Shown piece after piece: positions 22,701 through 32,793 of a stretch of DNA of 64,000 nt. Position 1 is the stretch's first letter, and each line of letters begins with the position of its first letter. The notes beneath the pieces are model-generated. The model was not told the DNA's origin. It ran no database searches and worked only from the letters and a program-made list of their open reading frames with translations. Position numbers and translations under genes: made by a program. The stretch comes from Siniperca chuatsi (Eukaryota; Chordata; Actinopteri; Centrarchiformes; Sinipercidae): assembly GCF_020085105.1 (NCBI RefSeq), contig NC_058063.1, forward strand, positions 15,857,262-15,921,261, written 5' to 3'.

Positions 22701-25700
22701 TTCACACATATGGATTCACATGTATGTGCATTGAGGAGGTAATTTACATAGTGAGCTCTGATTGTGCAGTTACTTTCTGTTTATTTTCTATACCGGTGCA
22801 CAACAAAGTAGTTCATTTCACTGAAGGATGTGTTTCTACCAAGCGGCAACATCCAGGACTGAAAAATGAAGCCAACGCGGGAGTACCAAAAACTGTAGTT
22901 CCTCGAATGGCCACTTGAGGCTGGCTCCAAAAGCAAGTCAATCCCCATGGAGCCCCATGTTAAAATGCCCAACTTCACAGCAGAAATAAACATGTTTACA
23001 GTCTGGTACAAAAACTGGTTTTGGTCTCTATAGCTGTTCATGAAAACTATAGGGGGGGGGTTCAATTTTAACTCACCCATTTAAATTATATTAAGGCTTC
23101 AAGTTACGCACAGTTAAGGACTATTTTCATTTTATAAAGTCTCAATAAACTTTTGTCTCACAATACTCTGATAAAAGCCTGACCAATACTGCATTTTTGA
23201 GGCGTTTAAAAAGTCAGTAAAGTCAAGTATTGTGACCAAGGTGTGTACTGAGTGGGATATTTTAGTTGAAATATAAACGTCTGGTGGACAAACTATATAA
23301 TTGCAACCTTGTTTCTAAACAGCCACAAGCAGATCTTTAGCAGTTCTGTACTGTAATTGACTGACCAATTATTTCGGCCTATATATCAGCACGGCCAATT
23401 TATTGGTCAGGCTCTAATTCAGATTCATTTTATATTTCAAAATGGCTTGCAACAGCACCGACACTTTCCCTTTAGATGTGGGGTGTTGCAGTGAAAGTCA
23501 ATCACCTCTAACAAATAAACCTAGACACTTTGTTATGATGGTAATACCACATCACAGCACAAGCTATCATGAACAAAAGCCTTCTGCAAACCCCAACAGT
23601 GAAACTGAAGAGCACTAATCCTCTGGCACAAACTCTATAATTTCAGGAAAAGAGGAAAGAGAAACTTTCCCAGTCAACAGTCTCTCTGATTCACCATGAG
23701 ACAGGACTTTCTTTTGAGCTATATCTAATCAGTGTGGCCTGGAAATTCAATTGAGCTTGTTTGCAGAGTCAATGTCGAGGCACAGCTCTTCTAGTTGAGC
23801 TCATGTGATAATCGCCTTTTTTTTGCTCTTTGACCTCTAGTTACACTGTAGAATCGTCCTGATTTGGCCCAGAGCAAGAAAACCTCCCACCGGACTGAAA
23901 TTTAAACCATTCTGCTTAATCGCACCAAACTTTCTTTACCTCCTTAAACTAATTTGTTTGGATTCAAACTAAGCTTTTGTGGTCGTTCTGAGATTGAAAA
24001 CACAACACAGCAGGGGTGCTGATTCATGCAGCACTGCAAAGTAGCAAGAGAGTGTAAAATGCATTTTAAAAGGTGTGCAATTATCTTTTTAGACATACAG
24101 TTCTGATATCAAATGAACTGTGCTGCTGAGCCTCTTTACGATGGTCTGCTTTAATTAGACTTGTTCATTATTTCTCTCTGCTGGTGATATTTGATCACTA
24201 TAATCATGACAGTCTGCAGTATACTTGTTCATGTTTCCCCTCATTCTTTGGAACAGTAATCAAAACAGTAATTATGCCAGGGAGACTAGAGTGTGTTGAT
24301 TATTGAGGAGCTACTACCCTACGAGTCAGATTTCATGTCGCCATTTGAGGATAAGCTAAGGAGAGGGAGGAGTGTGTGTGTGTGACGGTCGATAACAGCA
24401 GCGAGGGAACAAAATGTTGCAGGGTCTGCTGATGTTACACAACTAGTTGAGCAACAAAGGGCCTTATCTTCCTCCGGCTGGTGACTATGGAGGTGTTGCC
24501 CAGGCGACTGTTGCTGGGATGTGACTCAGCGTTTTGCCCACCCTCTAACCGACAGGCTCACACCTCCTCCACAGACAGGGCCAACAAGTTGACACACATC
24601 CTTCAAAAAAGGCAGCGTGCGGTCGATATATGGATCGCTTTGTAGCAAAACATCCACCGTATAGCAGCTCCAACACAACAGGGAGCTTTCACTCCTCCTA
24701 ATTAACAGCACTTCAACAACATGGAGCCAATCAGAAGACAACTGCACTGACTGTATCACTGACACTGACTAACTGCTGAAGTTGTGCAGTCACGTACTGA
24801 TGTCAGTTTGAGAAAATAATACACGCACATACCACGAAAAAAACAAAGCTCTCTCTTCACACTTAATGTCAGATACTAGCTATAAGTTGTTATTAGCTTT
24901 CCGTGGATTTAAGTGATAATGAATAGATTATCACGCCATCTATTTATTATTTATTTTCATTAAATAATTGAATCTGTTAGATAAAACAATTATAACAAAT
25001 GCACATCGTTAATTACCAGAGCAACTTATTAAAATTATTTATTTTGTCTAAAAGTCAAAGAATCCAATGATATTTGATTTGTAATATGTGGAAGAAAGTA
25101 AATCAGCACATCTTTAAACAATTAAGCAATTATCAAAGTATCAACTGACTAACGGTCAATCACCTAGTCAATTAAGTTATACTACATTGAAAACTGTATA
25201 AAGCTAAAAATGTATCTTCATTTATTTTGGATAAAAGATATATAGTTTTTTTAATGACATCCTTCTGCCAAGCCTTGAAAAAGATGAACTATTGCACTTA
25301 ATGTATGCTTCTACATTGAGTTTGGGGGAAGGTTGTGCACATGCAGCTTTTGTTATGGTGAACTCACACCAGATTAATAGAGGTGTTGGTTATAGTATAA
25401 GTACCAATAAAGATGGCAAAATCTTGATAATGCTGATTATCAACTAGTGGACAGATTTAATCAATCATAATATGTACTAGCTTATTTTTTTCTTTAATAA
25501 CCAAATTTAAAAAAAAGGGACTGTTGTTTATATTTTGTATTTATGTAAAAAAAAAAAAAAACGCAGCTGATAAAATGTCAATATCAGTATTAGTCTCAAA
25601 AATCCAGTATCGTTCAGGTTCTACTTTTGATTGACAACTGACCATTTTGGATCATTATGAAATAAAAATACAGAGCATATTCTGGTTACAGTTTTACAAA

Positions 25701-27673
25701 TGAGAAGATTAGCTTTGCTTGTCTCTGTGCCTCATTATTATGATAGAAAAATGACTTTATTGCCTGCTGATCAGACTAAGTAACTTGGCAAATTGGCAAA
25801 ATAATCAATTAATCACAAAACCTAAAAGGTTAATTACTAGTGAAATGATTGTTAGCTGCAGCTTCAGATGTCTGCATGTATGTACCATATGTTTGCATAA
25901 GTCTTAGTAGGATGGACACCTGGAATCCACATCATGTAAATTACAATATCAGCTGGAGATGTAAAAGTCCAGGCTGATGTTTTCATCCGAGACATATAAG
26001 GAAGTGAAAGTCAAGACAGTAATTAAGCAAGATTCAAAAACGTGTGATATTTTTGCTGGCCTGTGTAATCTGACCTTCTACTTCCAGATGAACAATATAG
26101 CAAGAGAACTGTAGGTGATCATACAGACTGGGTCATGTGAAATGAGGTGAGGGAGATAAACACTTCAATGAGACGTCACGAGTCGATTGTCTGACTGTGA
26201 ATGAAACTGAAGGTCACGCTTAACAGAATGAAGGCAAACACTCCAGACAGACATAACACAATCAGGAGAGCTGATTAAACCAACAGCGATGGCCAATCAA
26301 ATAAGGAGCGCTGCTGTGCCTTTGGTCTGACCTGTCTGTAACTGACAGGTGGAAAGAGAAAAACTGAAACAGACTCTTGATTCTGCTGTGATAGGTCAGC
26401 CGGCTAATCATAAATCATAAATATACAACTGAATACCTGAACAGTGAAAAGGAAACAGCAGGGAAACATTGACTGGAGTTGATGTTTAACATTAACTCTA
26501 CTTTTAGTGCCAAGGACATCTTGTCGCCATGGTTAGTTAAAGGGGCTATGTGAAGTGGAATAGATGAATGTCAAAGCGGATGTACATCATGATCAGGGTC
26601 ACAACTACTCGCACTGACACCAAGGCGTCCGTATTTTTATTTCAATTTGCATTTTCCCCCACAAATATGAAGTTCGGAGATGACAAATCATCTCTAATAT
26701 TTTAGCAAATTTGAGAGTCATGTAGAGACACGTGAGCAGCAGTTTAAACTTACACACAAAGGAAAAAGAACAGCATACTTAAGCCTAAAATACAGCATCC
26801 CAGCTCACCCCACACATCCAGAGTCAAAAATGCAATCAACTTATTAATCGCTAATGAAAATAGTCATTATCTGCAGCACTACCATCTTCACCAATCATCA
26901 TATATGTTTAGAGCTGGAAAAATCACATAATAATAATAATAGTAATATGATATGTAGTTAATGTCAACAGACTACATGATGATGGGACTGTCAGACCTCA
27001 GCCAAAGTAACTTAATAACTATATGCAGTTTTATTTAATACAACTAAACCTCAATATCATGATGAATATGGAGGCAAGAGGACATGTGGCCTTCACAAGC
27101 ACAAGACTGATTTGATTTTCAGTGCTAATGATGATAAAACAACCATGACACAGCCTGCATGGCAATAACATCCCACAGACAGTCCTTTGCTGCAGTTAGC
27201 CGCGCATGCATTAACGTTAGCTCTGCATCACATGGTGAAAATGTCCAAGAAAAAAGCACATCAAGAGGGGACTGTTTGCATGCAGCCGTTGGATGGATGG
27301 TGCAGCTTCAGCTTCCACTGGCTGCAGCCGAGGGCCTGAGTCCACCAAAGCGTCTAATAAACCCACAAAACATATTCAGACATGCACACAAGCTAACGGT
27401 GAATTTCCACTGAATTCACACTAAGTCCAAGCTAGCTAGGCAGCAAGCTAGCACCTGTTCGGCAGCAAGAAGGATGTGAAATCAACCTGTGAGCTCACAA
27501 ACTGTGACAGCGATAGGAGGATGGATGGATGGATGGTCGGCCTCGGATGTTTTAACACACACATATCTCTATTCTCTGTAACACACCAAGCTAACCGTCC
27601 TAACAGCTAATGTAAAGGACGGGGTAACGCACCTTCCGGATGCCTCGATTCCAGCTCGGACACGACGATTCAT
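19769..27673 (-). CDS. Upstream ORF in the clcn3 leader, spliced, 19 codons
   Basis: If the leader exon ending at 27633 is joined to the exon starting at 19787, an ATG at 27673 opens MNRRVRAGIEASGRAPARC and then TAA. The pieces are 41 + 19 = 60 bases, exactly 20 codons. The TAA occupies 19771-19769, directly before the clcn3 ATG at 19768 (TAAATG). Such a uORF would be expected to act by termination and re-initiation. It depends wholly on the inferred splice join. Confidence 0.4.
20551..20612. repeat. Perfect 26-bp inverted repeat with 10-base spacer
   Basis: The left arm 20551-20576 (TTGTGACTTAATCTTCCATC plus ACCATG) is exactly repeated in reverse complement at 20587-20612. Inside the spacer GCT/AGC can pair as well. 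The fold is a hairpin of 26 uninterrupted base pairs, transcribable as part of clcn3 intron 1. No transposon ends surround it. Confidence 0.95.
22085..22484. mobile_element. MITE with internal GGTTCT/AGAACC repeats
   Basis: The ends CTTAGAAATAATGG (left) and, inverted, CTTAGAAATAAAGG (right) form terminal inverted repeats. TA dinucleotides flank both sides (22083-22084 and 22485-22486), as with Tc1/mariner-type insertions. The 400-base body is packed with AGAACC/GGTTCT units in both orientations and would fold into a long hairpin. A 146-codon open frame on the minus strand here is a product of these repeats. Confidence 0.75.
22583..22671. repeat. Imperfect inverted repeat, 18 of 20 positions
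   Basis: CAGTGATGTCACAGCAGGTG at 22583-22602 is matched at 18 of 20 positions by the reverse complement of 22652-22671. It lies just right of the 22.1-22.5 kb MITE and may be part of another small element. Confidence 0.6.
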
Positions 27674-27850
27674 CCTTTTCCTGAGTTGAAACGAGGATTT
27701 GTGTTTCCTACACGAGTGGATTTGACATTCTCCTCTTCATCATGATGATGGTGGTGTTTTGTTTTTTCAGTCCCATTCCTGTGTCAGTGACGTTCACTTC
27801 CTGTTTCACATCCCAGCCGCAGCAGTCTGTGATAGTTAAACAGGCAGCAG
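27633..27850 (-). promoter_or_regulatory. clcn3: Putative clcn3 5' leader exon and promoter
   Basis: A good donor, AAG|GTGCGT, lies at 27632-27633 on the minus strand. The only clean upstream partner for the acceptor at 19787 is an untranslated exon, and this is the best candidate. Just upstream are a CRE-like GTGACGTTC-type half site and an ETS-like ACTTCCTG near 27,788-27,800. The exon's 5' end is not determined and no TATA box was seen. The placement is inference from splice logic. Confidence 0.5.
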
Positions 27851-29940
27851 GGAGAACATCTGATCAATAATTCATCCAGTCACTGCAATCAAACCGGCTG
27901 GGATAAAACACAACCGAGTCGCTAACTAGAAATGACAACCAGCATGGTCCTGTGTAGTGTGGAAACAGGTGGTTGATTAATTGATTAGTCGATGGACACG
28001 AAATGTATCGTAAATTCTGATAATCGATTAATTGTTAAGGTCATTTATCAAGCAAGAAATGCAGAATACTGGTTACAGCTTCTCAAATGTAAGAATTAAG
28101 TTGTAATGTCATTGTTCATGGCATATTCATGGGTCTACATTTACTCAAGTACTGTACTTAAGTACAATTTTGAGGTACTTGTAATTTACTTGAGTATTTC
28201 CATGTTATGCTACTTTATACTTCTACTTTTCATACATTTCAGAGAGAAATATTATAATTTTACTTCACTACATTTATTTGGCAATGTATAAAATATTATG
28301 CATTGTTACAGATTAAACTGACAAAAGTATATGAAGTAATTAAAATGACGACTACATTAAAGCGGCGCTTACATATTAATACAATAACAGTGACAGTAAC
28401 CCATCTGCATAATGAGTACTTTTACTTTTGGTACTTTAAGTATATTTTGATGCTGATTCTTTTGTACTTAAGTAACTTTTCAAATGCAGGACTTTTATGT
28501 GTAACCGAGTATTTCTACACTGTGGCATTGCAACTTTTAAAAGATGAAAGTACTTCCTCCACCACTGTTGGTTGCACAAAAAGAGAAATCAGAGTCAGAG
28601 GAAGACAGTGAGATGCAGTTGAAAGCCCTGCAAAAAGCTGGTTAATGCACCTTGCGCAAAGATTTTACTTTTGCCAAACCACTGCTTTCAAAGGTTAAGA
28701 ATAAACCTTTGGACTCAAGAAATCTGAAGATCTCAGCCTGGGCTCCTGGAAAATTGTGACATTTTATAGACTACACGATTAATCAGTTAACTGGAAAAAT
28801 AACTGACGGATGAATTGATGACAAAAATTGTTACTAAATGATAATTCTACATATTAGAGCATAAAATGGAACTAAGATGATAGAAAGGACTTCGCCTAAA
28901 CAAAAATTAAACATTGATTTAAGGGTTTGTACACTATTTGTACACGCCTGGCTACATACAATACATACCTAATACTACATCATAAGCAATATTTTATACA
29001 ATAGAGATGACTAGTCTCTGGGCCCCAGTGGAGAGATTAAACATTTCTTCACCGTTTCATTCATTATCTGATATAATCATTTTGCATGTGATGTGTGAAC
29101 CGTTTATTTGTATTGGAAACAAACCGAGTGTAGATGATGTTTTGTCAGATGTTTGAGTTTATAATGTTTCAGCAACAGTGTTTAATTTCATCACAGAAAA
29201 ATTACAGGTGAATTTGTACATATCAATTCAGTAGCACAGATCAAATGCATATCAATTATTTAACTAGAACAGGAATGTTTTACGGTAAGCTTTTGCCATT
29301 TCCTCCTGTTGCCTATATTGTTTCGACCCAACAGCACCATCTATTGACGAGTACGAGTAATGTCATTTACAGACTCATTTGGTCTGAGCTGATTTTCTTG
29401 ACGGGAATAGACAGAAAGCTGTGAGCGAGGTTTACTAACTGGAAATGAGATTATCTACTGCAGTGATGACTCAAAAATCCGAGGAAGCAGCAAAGGCAGA
29501 TGAGTAGCTCCAATAATCTACAGTTCACATTACTTTTATCTCATCAAGAGCAGAACAACTACTCCATGTTTACACTTCCATGATATTTATTCATTAAAAG
29601 CTTCATTTGACAAGAATGTATACCTCTTTCCTCACACAGGAAACTAATATTTCCGCCGCCCCATCCTGCTGTTTCTGATTAAACAAGCTGACAATGATTT
29701 CTCTTTTGATCTCTCGTTAATCAAATCACTTGAAGTGCTCATAATGCAGCATAGCAGGAACTTAAACAACCTATAGCAAAAAGAGAAAACCTGTTATGTT
29801 TTTGAGATATGGACTAAATCCAGTCTCCTGTAAGCTGTTAATGAAAGACATCCTCCTGTTTAGTTTGTTGCCTGTCTTCAGACTGTATTCAGCCTGTCTT
29901 TTCAGTGACACAGACTTTGAACTTTGCACTTCTCTTGTAG
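27851..29940. other. Intergenic, clcn3 to nit1
   Basis: Holds the nested repeats at 27968-28850. From 28,850 to 29,940 it includes the 3' UTR of nit1 with unknown limits. Nothing else was recognised. Confidence 0.6.
27968..28850. mobile_element. Nested repeats: one dispersed repeat split by a second element
   Basis: 27968-28100 is the first half, and 28700-28850 the second half, of the window's common dispersed repeat (ATTAATTGATTAG ... CTGGGCTCCTGGAAAA). Between them, about 28120-28592 is a different element rich in TACTTAAGTAC and ACTTTTACTTTT units, ending CCTCCACCACTG. That is the usual end of an abundant teleost MITE. A third repeat fragment (28600-28672) adjoins it. Insertion of the later elements into an older copy explains the order. 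Confidence 0.65.
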
Positions 29941-32299
29941 TCAAGTCTTCTCCAGACTGTGATAGAAACCAGTGTCTCTGCGGTGCTGTTGGACCGGCAT
30001 GTTCCTCCTGGTGCTGCTGACCTTCTCCAGGTCGATCTCCACCAGCACCATGCCTGGCTTCTCCCCTCCGCAGTCGCCCAGCACCTCACCCCAGGGGTCC
30101 ACCACCAGGGCGTGGCCATACGACGAGCGCTTCTCATGGTGCCGGCCGACCTGTGCAGCCGCCAGGACGAAACACTGAGTCTCAACTGCCCGCGCACGGA
30201 GTAACACCTGGGAATAAATAAAGTACATTTTTACTGAGATTTGTGTTTGCTTGGATTTATAACTTATAGTTATGCTTTCATTACTATCCTCAGTAATCAT
30301 ACAGTCTGTTGTCTTATCATGGCTCATCCCACCTCCCAGTGAGCAGCTCCTGTTGCTACAGTGAAGGCTGATGGGTAAGTCAGAATCTCGGCCCCATGCC
30401 TTTGCAGAGCCAGAGATAACTCAGGGAATCTCAGATCATAGCAGATGCCCAAGCCAACCTGTGGCAACAATATAAAAATTATCAAAACAAAGACACAGAA
30501 CAAAATGGATCCAAAACATGCCTGAAGATTTCAGCAAGAAAAATTAGCCTTTTTGTTTTTCTAAATTTTAAAATCTCCTGTATCTCAAAGCCAAAACTTA
30601 CAATTCCTGATTAAAAATGTTTCTTTCCAATAAACTCACTCCAAACCTGACGGTAAAATAAATACAGTACATGTAAACATAAGTTTACAATTACTGTATA
30701 CATTGTCTTCTTTTAAATGGTCCACACAAGAACACTTGGACTGTTTGGGAATACCTCAACCGTTTGCCGGCCTATTTGGGGATATCTTTTCTGTGACAGT
30801 AGGTTTCTCAAACGAATTGCCTAATATGAAGAATCCATGTGCATTTACAGCTCTACTTGGTGATGATTATTATTTCATACAATGACACCTTGCCGATGGG
30901 AGTTTGGACAGGAGACACGAGGGAGTGTCCAGGGATGGTGAAGGCACTTTCTTTAAGGGATACGCCCTTTTCTGGCAGTTCCACATCAAACAAATGGGAC
31001 TTCCTGTAGACTGAAATGACATCACCTGTGGGTGTAATGACAATGTGTCAGTGTGAGCGTGTATCTGTGTGTACCAAAAGGAATCGTCAAGTGGAAAACA
31101 TGGACTGTGGGTCTTTAAAAGCGTTTATAAGTGCTTGAATTAGTCTGGATCTTTACCTTTATCATTAATTATGACATGACTGTTGTAGATTCGTCTGTCA
31201 GACTCCCACTCATGTCCTTGCTCATGAAATCCTCCAAGAGACAGCCACACTTCCAACTTCCTGGAAGAAAGAAAGGTTAAAATACCTGTAGAAATACTAA
31301 TTATTGTCAATTATTCAAATCTTCCTCACGTGACACATAAGACACTAGTGACTAGATTTAACTAGCAGGAACAGTCATCCTGTAAAAGTAGATGACTGCT
31401 GACGGATTCAGAGTTTTACCAACCAATCTTGCTTGGCTACCAAATACATATTTACACTAATGTTACAAGAAATTTTAATCCAGGCTGGTTACCTAGCTCC
31501 TATTACTACGGCACACAAGGTCTGTTTCTTTATGTGCTCATGGGGTAATAAGTTAGGAAAAATATCTTTTAGCGGTGCAGGACTGAACACACCTTTCTGC
31601 CAATGTGGGAAGCAGAGTAAAATCCCTAAAGCAAAGCCAAAAAGTGAGACCTATGTCAATATTTCCTAGGAACATAAATAAATAGTATTTGTCTACCTGG
31701 CCAGCTGAGCATATTGTGAGATTGTGTCTCCTGTCAGGCTCTCAGACAGTGACAGCGTCTCCTCTCGACTGGATCCGATGTAGTCGAAGCCCTCAGGCAG
31801 GAAGACCATGCTGGCCCCTCGCTCCTTGGCTTCCTCCACCAGCTGTTTACAGGCAGAGAAGTTGGCCTCTTTGTCCGGGGTGGCTGTCACCTGACAGACT
31901 GCAGCCACCGGTCGAGGTAAAGTGGACATCCTGCACAGGGAAGAGGTTGTTATTATATCCAGTGCACAGGAGCTACATGCCAGGCAAAGATGTCAGGACA
32001 ACCATGGTTGATCATTAACTGTACTAGTTATTCTGTTATACATTTATGGTACAATATTGAACAGCTTTGCACCCATGGTGATCTTACTAGGATATGAGCA
32101 CATTTAAAGTAAAGTATAATTTAAATAACACAATACAAATGTAGTCTTTATCATAGGCTAGCTAATAGGTATCAAAACAATACATTCCCTTGTCAGAATA
32201 ATAAACATACCTTTTTTGCAGCTTGATCTGTTGTCTCCAAGCTGGGAGGGAGGCAAAATACTTTGCAGATGTTCCCAAAATGCACCTGACCCTGAACAT
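29941..32299 (-). CDS. nit1: nit1, deaminated glutathione amidase (nitrilase homolog 1)
   Basis: NIT1 is a metabolite-repair enzyme of the nitrilase superfamily. It hydrolyses deaminated glutathione, a transaminase by-product, to 2-oxoglutarate and cysteinylglycine in cytosol and mitochondria. Exons in transcript order are 32299-32211, 31930-31697, 31260-31157, 31025-30889, 30458-30333 and 30207-29941. They total 957 bases, 318 residues plus stop. The Glu-Lys-Cys catalytic triad is visible as FLPEGFDY (E76), [11 protein letters not shown] (K151) and [10 protein letters not shown] (C194). The C-terminus has the NIT1 hallmark [20 protein letters not shown]. The start at 32299 adds a basic 30-residue leader. 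A second in-frame ATG at 31929 would give a 288-residue cytosolic form. Length and order match human NIT1 (327 residues). Confidence 0.96.
32211..32299 (-). CDS. nit1: nit1 first coding exon, probable mitochondrial presequence
   Basis: The minus strand reads [20 protein letters not shown] then WRQQIKLQK plus two bases, up to donor AAAAAAG|GTATG. It joins in frame to the next exon, giving an arginine and then the internal MSTLP start. The peptide has many arginines and lysines, no acidic residue and alternating hydrophobics, as expected for a mitochondrial matrix-targeting helix. It is not covered by any long single-exon ORF and was found by splice joining. Confidence 0.8.
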
Positions 32300-32784
32300 T
32301 GGTCCACGAGACCTACACAGGACGTCACCTTACTTGTTTAGTCCATGTTAGTAGCATTTGGTTCAGTGTACAGCAGGAAGGATCAGCTGGGCTTCCTTCC
32401 TTCCTTCCTTGGATTTTTCTGGGTGCCAGCCCAGGTCACCAGGAGTTGCTGATAAAATTGTGTCTTGCAAAGTAAACTGCTGATCTGAAGCTAAATGAAA
32501 ATCACAGGCAAACACCCATTGGCTTTGTCATTGTGGTGATCTAGAAATAGCTCAGCAGAAGGGCATCAGCCATTTAGATAATTAACAGATTTGGGACTAT
32601 CTTCTTTTTCTTTTACCTACCATATAAAATAGAAACGGCACGATACATGGTTGTTGTCTTTGTTCATAAATGTAAGGAAAACAAAAAACATCCTGCCACA
32701 CTGGACTGCATTTCCACACAGGCACTCACGTGGACCAGCTCTACACATCCTACCCGGGGTCCTTCTCAGCAACACCCTTCCAAG
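32300..32784. promoter_or_regulatory. Bidirectional promoter region between nit1 and pfdn2
   Basis: The two start codons face away from each other with only 485 bases between them. The interval has a CRE-like GGACGTCA at 32320-32327, which matches TGACGTCA at 7 of 8 positions, and an inverted CCAAT box (ATTGG) near 32,518. It also has a short TTCC run at about 32,392-32,410. No TATA box was recognised for either gene. Human NIT1 and PFDN2 are also head-to-head, so a shared promoter is the simplest reading. Confidence 0.6.
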
Positions 32785-32793
32785 ATGGCAGCC
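32782..32793 (+). promoter_or_regulatory. YY1-type motif over the pfdn2 start codon
   Basis: AAGATGGCAGCC at the initiation codon differs at one base from the YY1 consensus AAGATGGCGGC. YY1 sites overlapping the first ATG-Ala codons are common in TATA-less housekeeping genes. Binding here is inference only. Confidence 0.4.

Larger units (their letters stand above)
19788..27632 (-). other. clcn3: clcn3 first intron
   Basis: About 7.8 kb between the leader exon and the MESEQ exon. It holds the perfect inverted repeat at 20.55 kb, the MITE at 22.1 kb and the imperfect inverted repeat at 22.6 kb. The remainder is AT-rich with no supported feature. Confidence 0.6.

Noticed and set aside
22781-23080. 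99-codon minus-strand frame
   Set aside because: No homology, and it includes low-complexity G-run sequence within clcn3 intron 1.
29328-29350. CTCF-like CAGCACCATCTATTG on the minus strand
   Set aside because: Several core positions deviate from the consensus, and similar strings occur in dispersed repeats.
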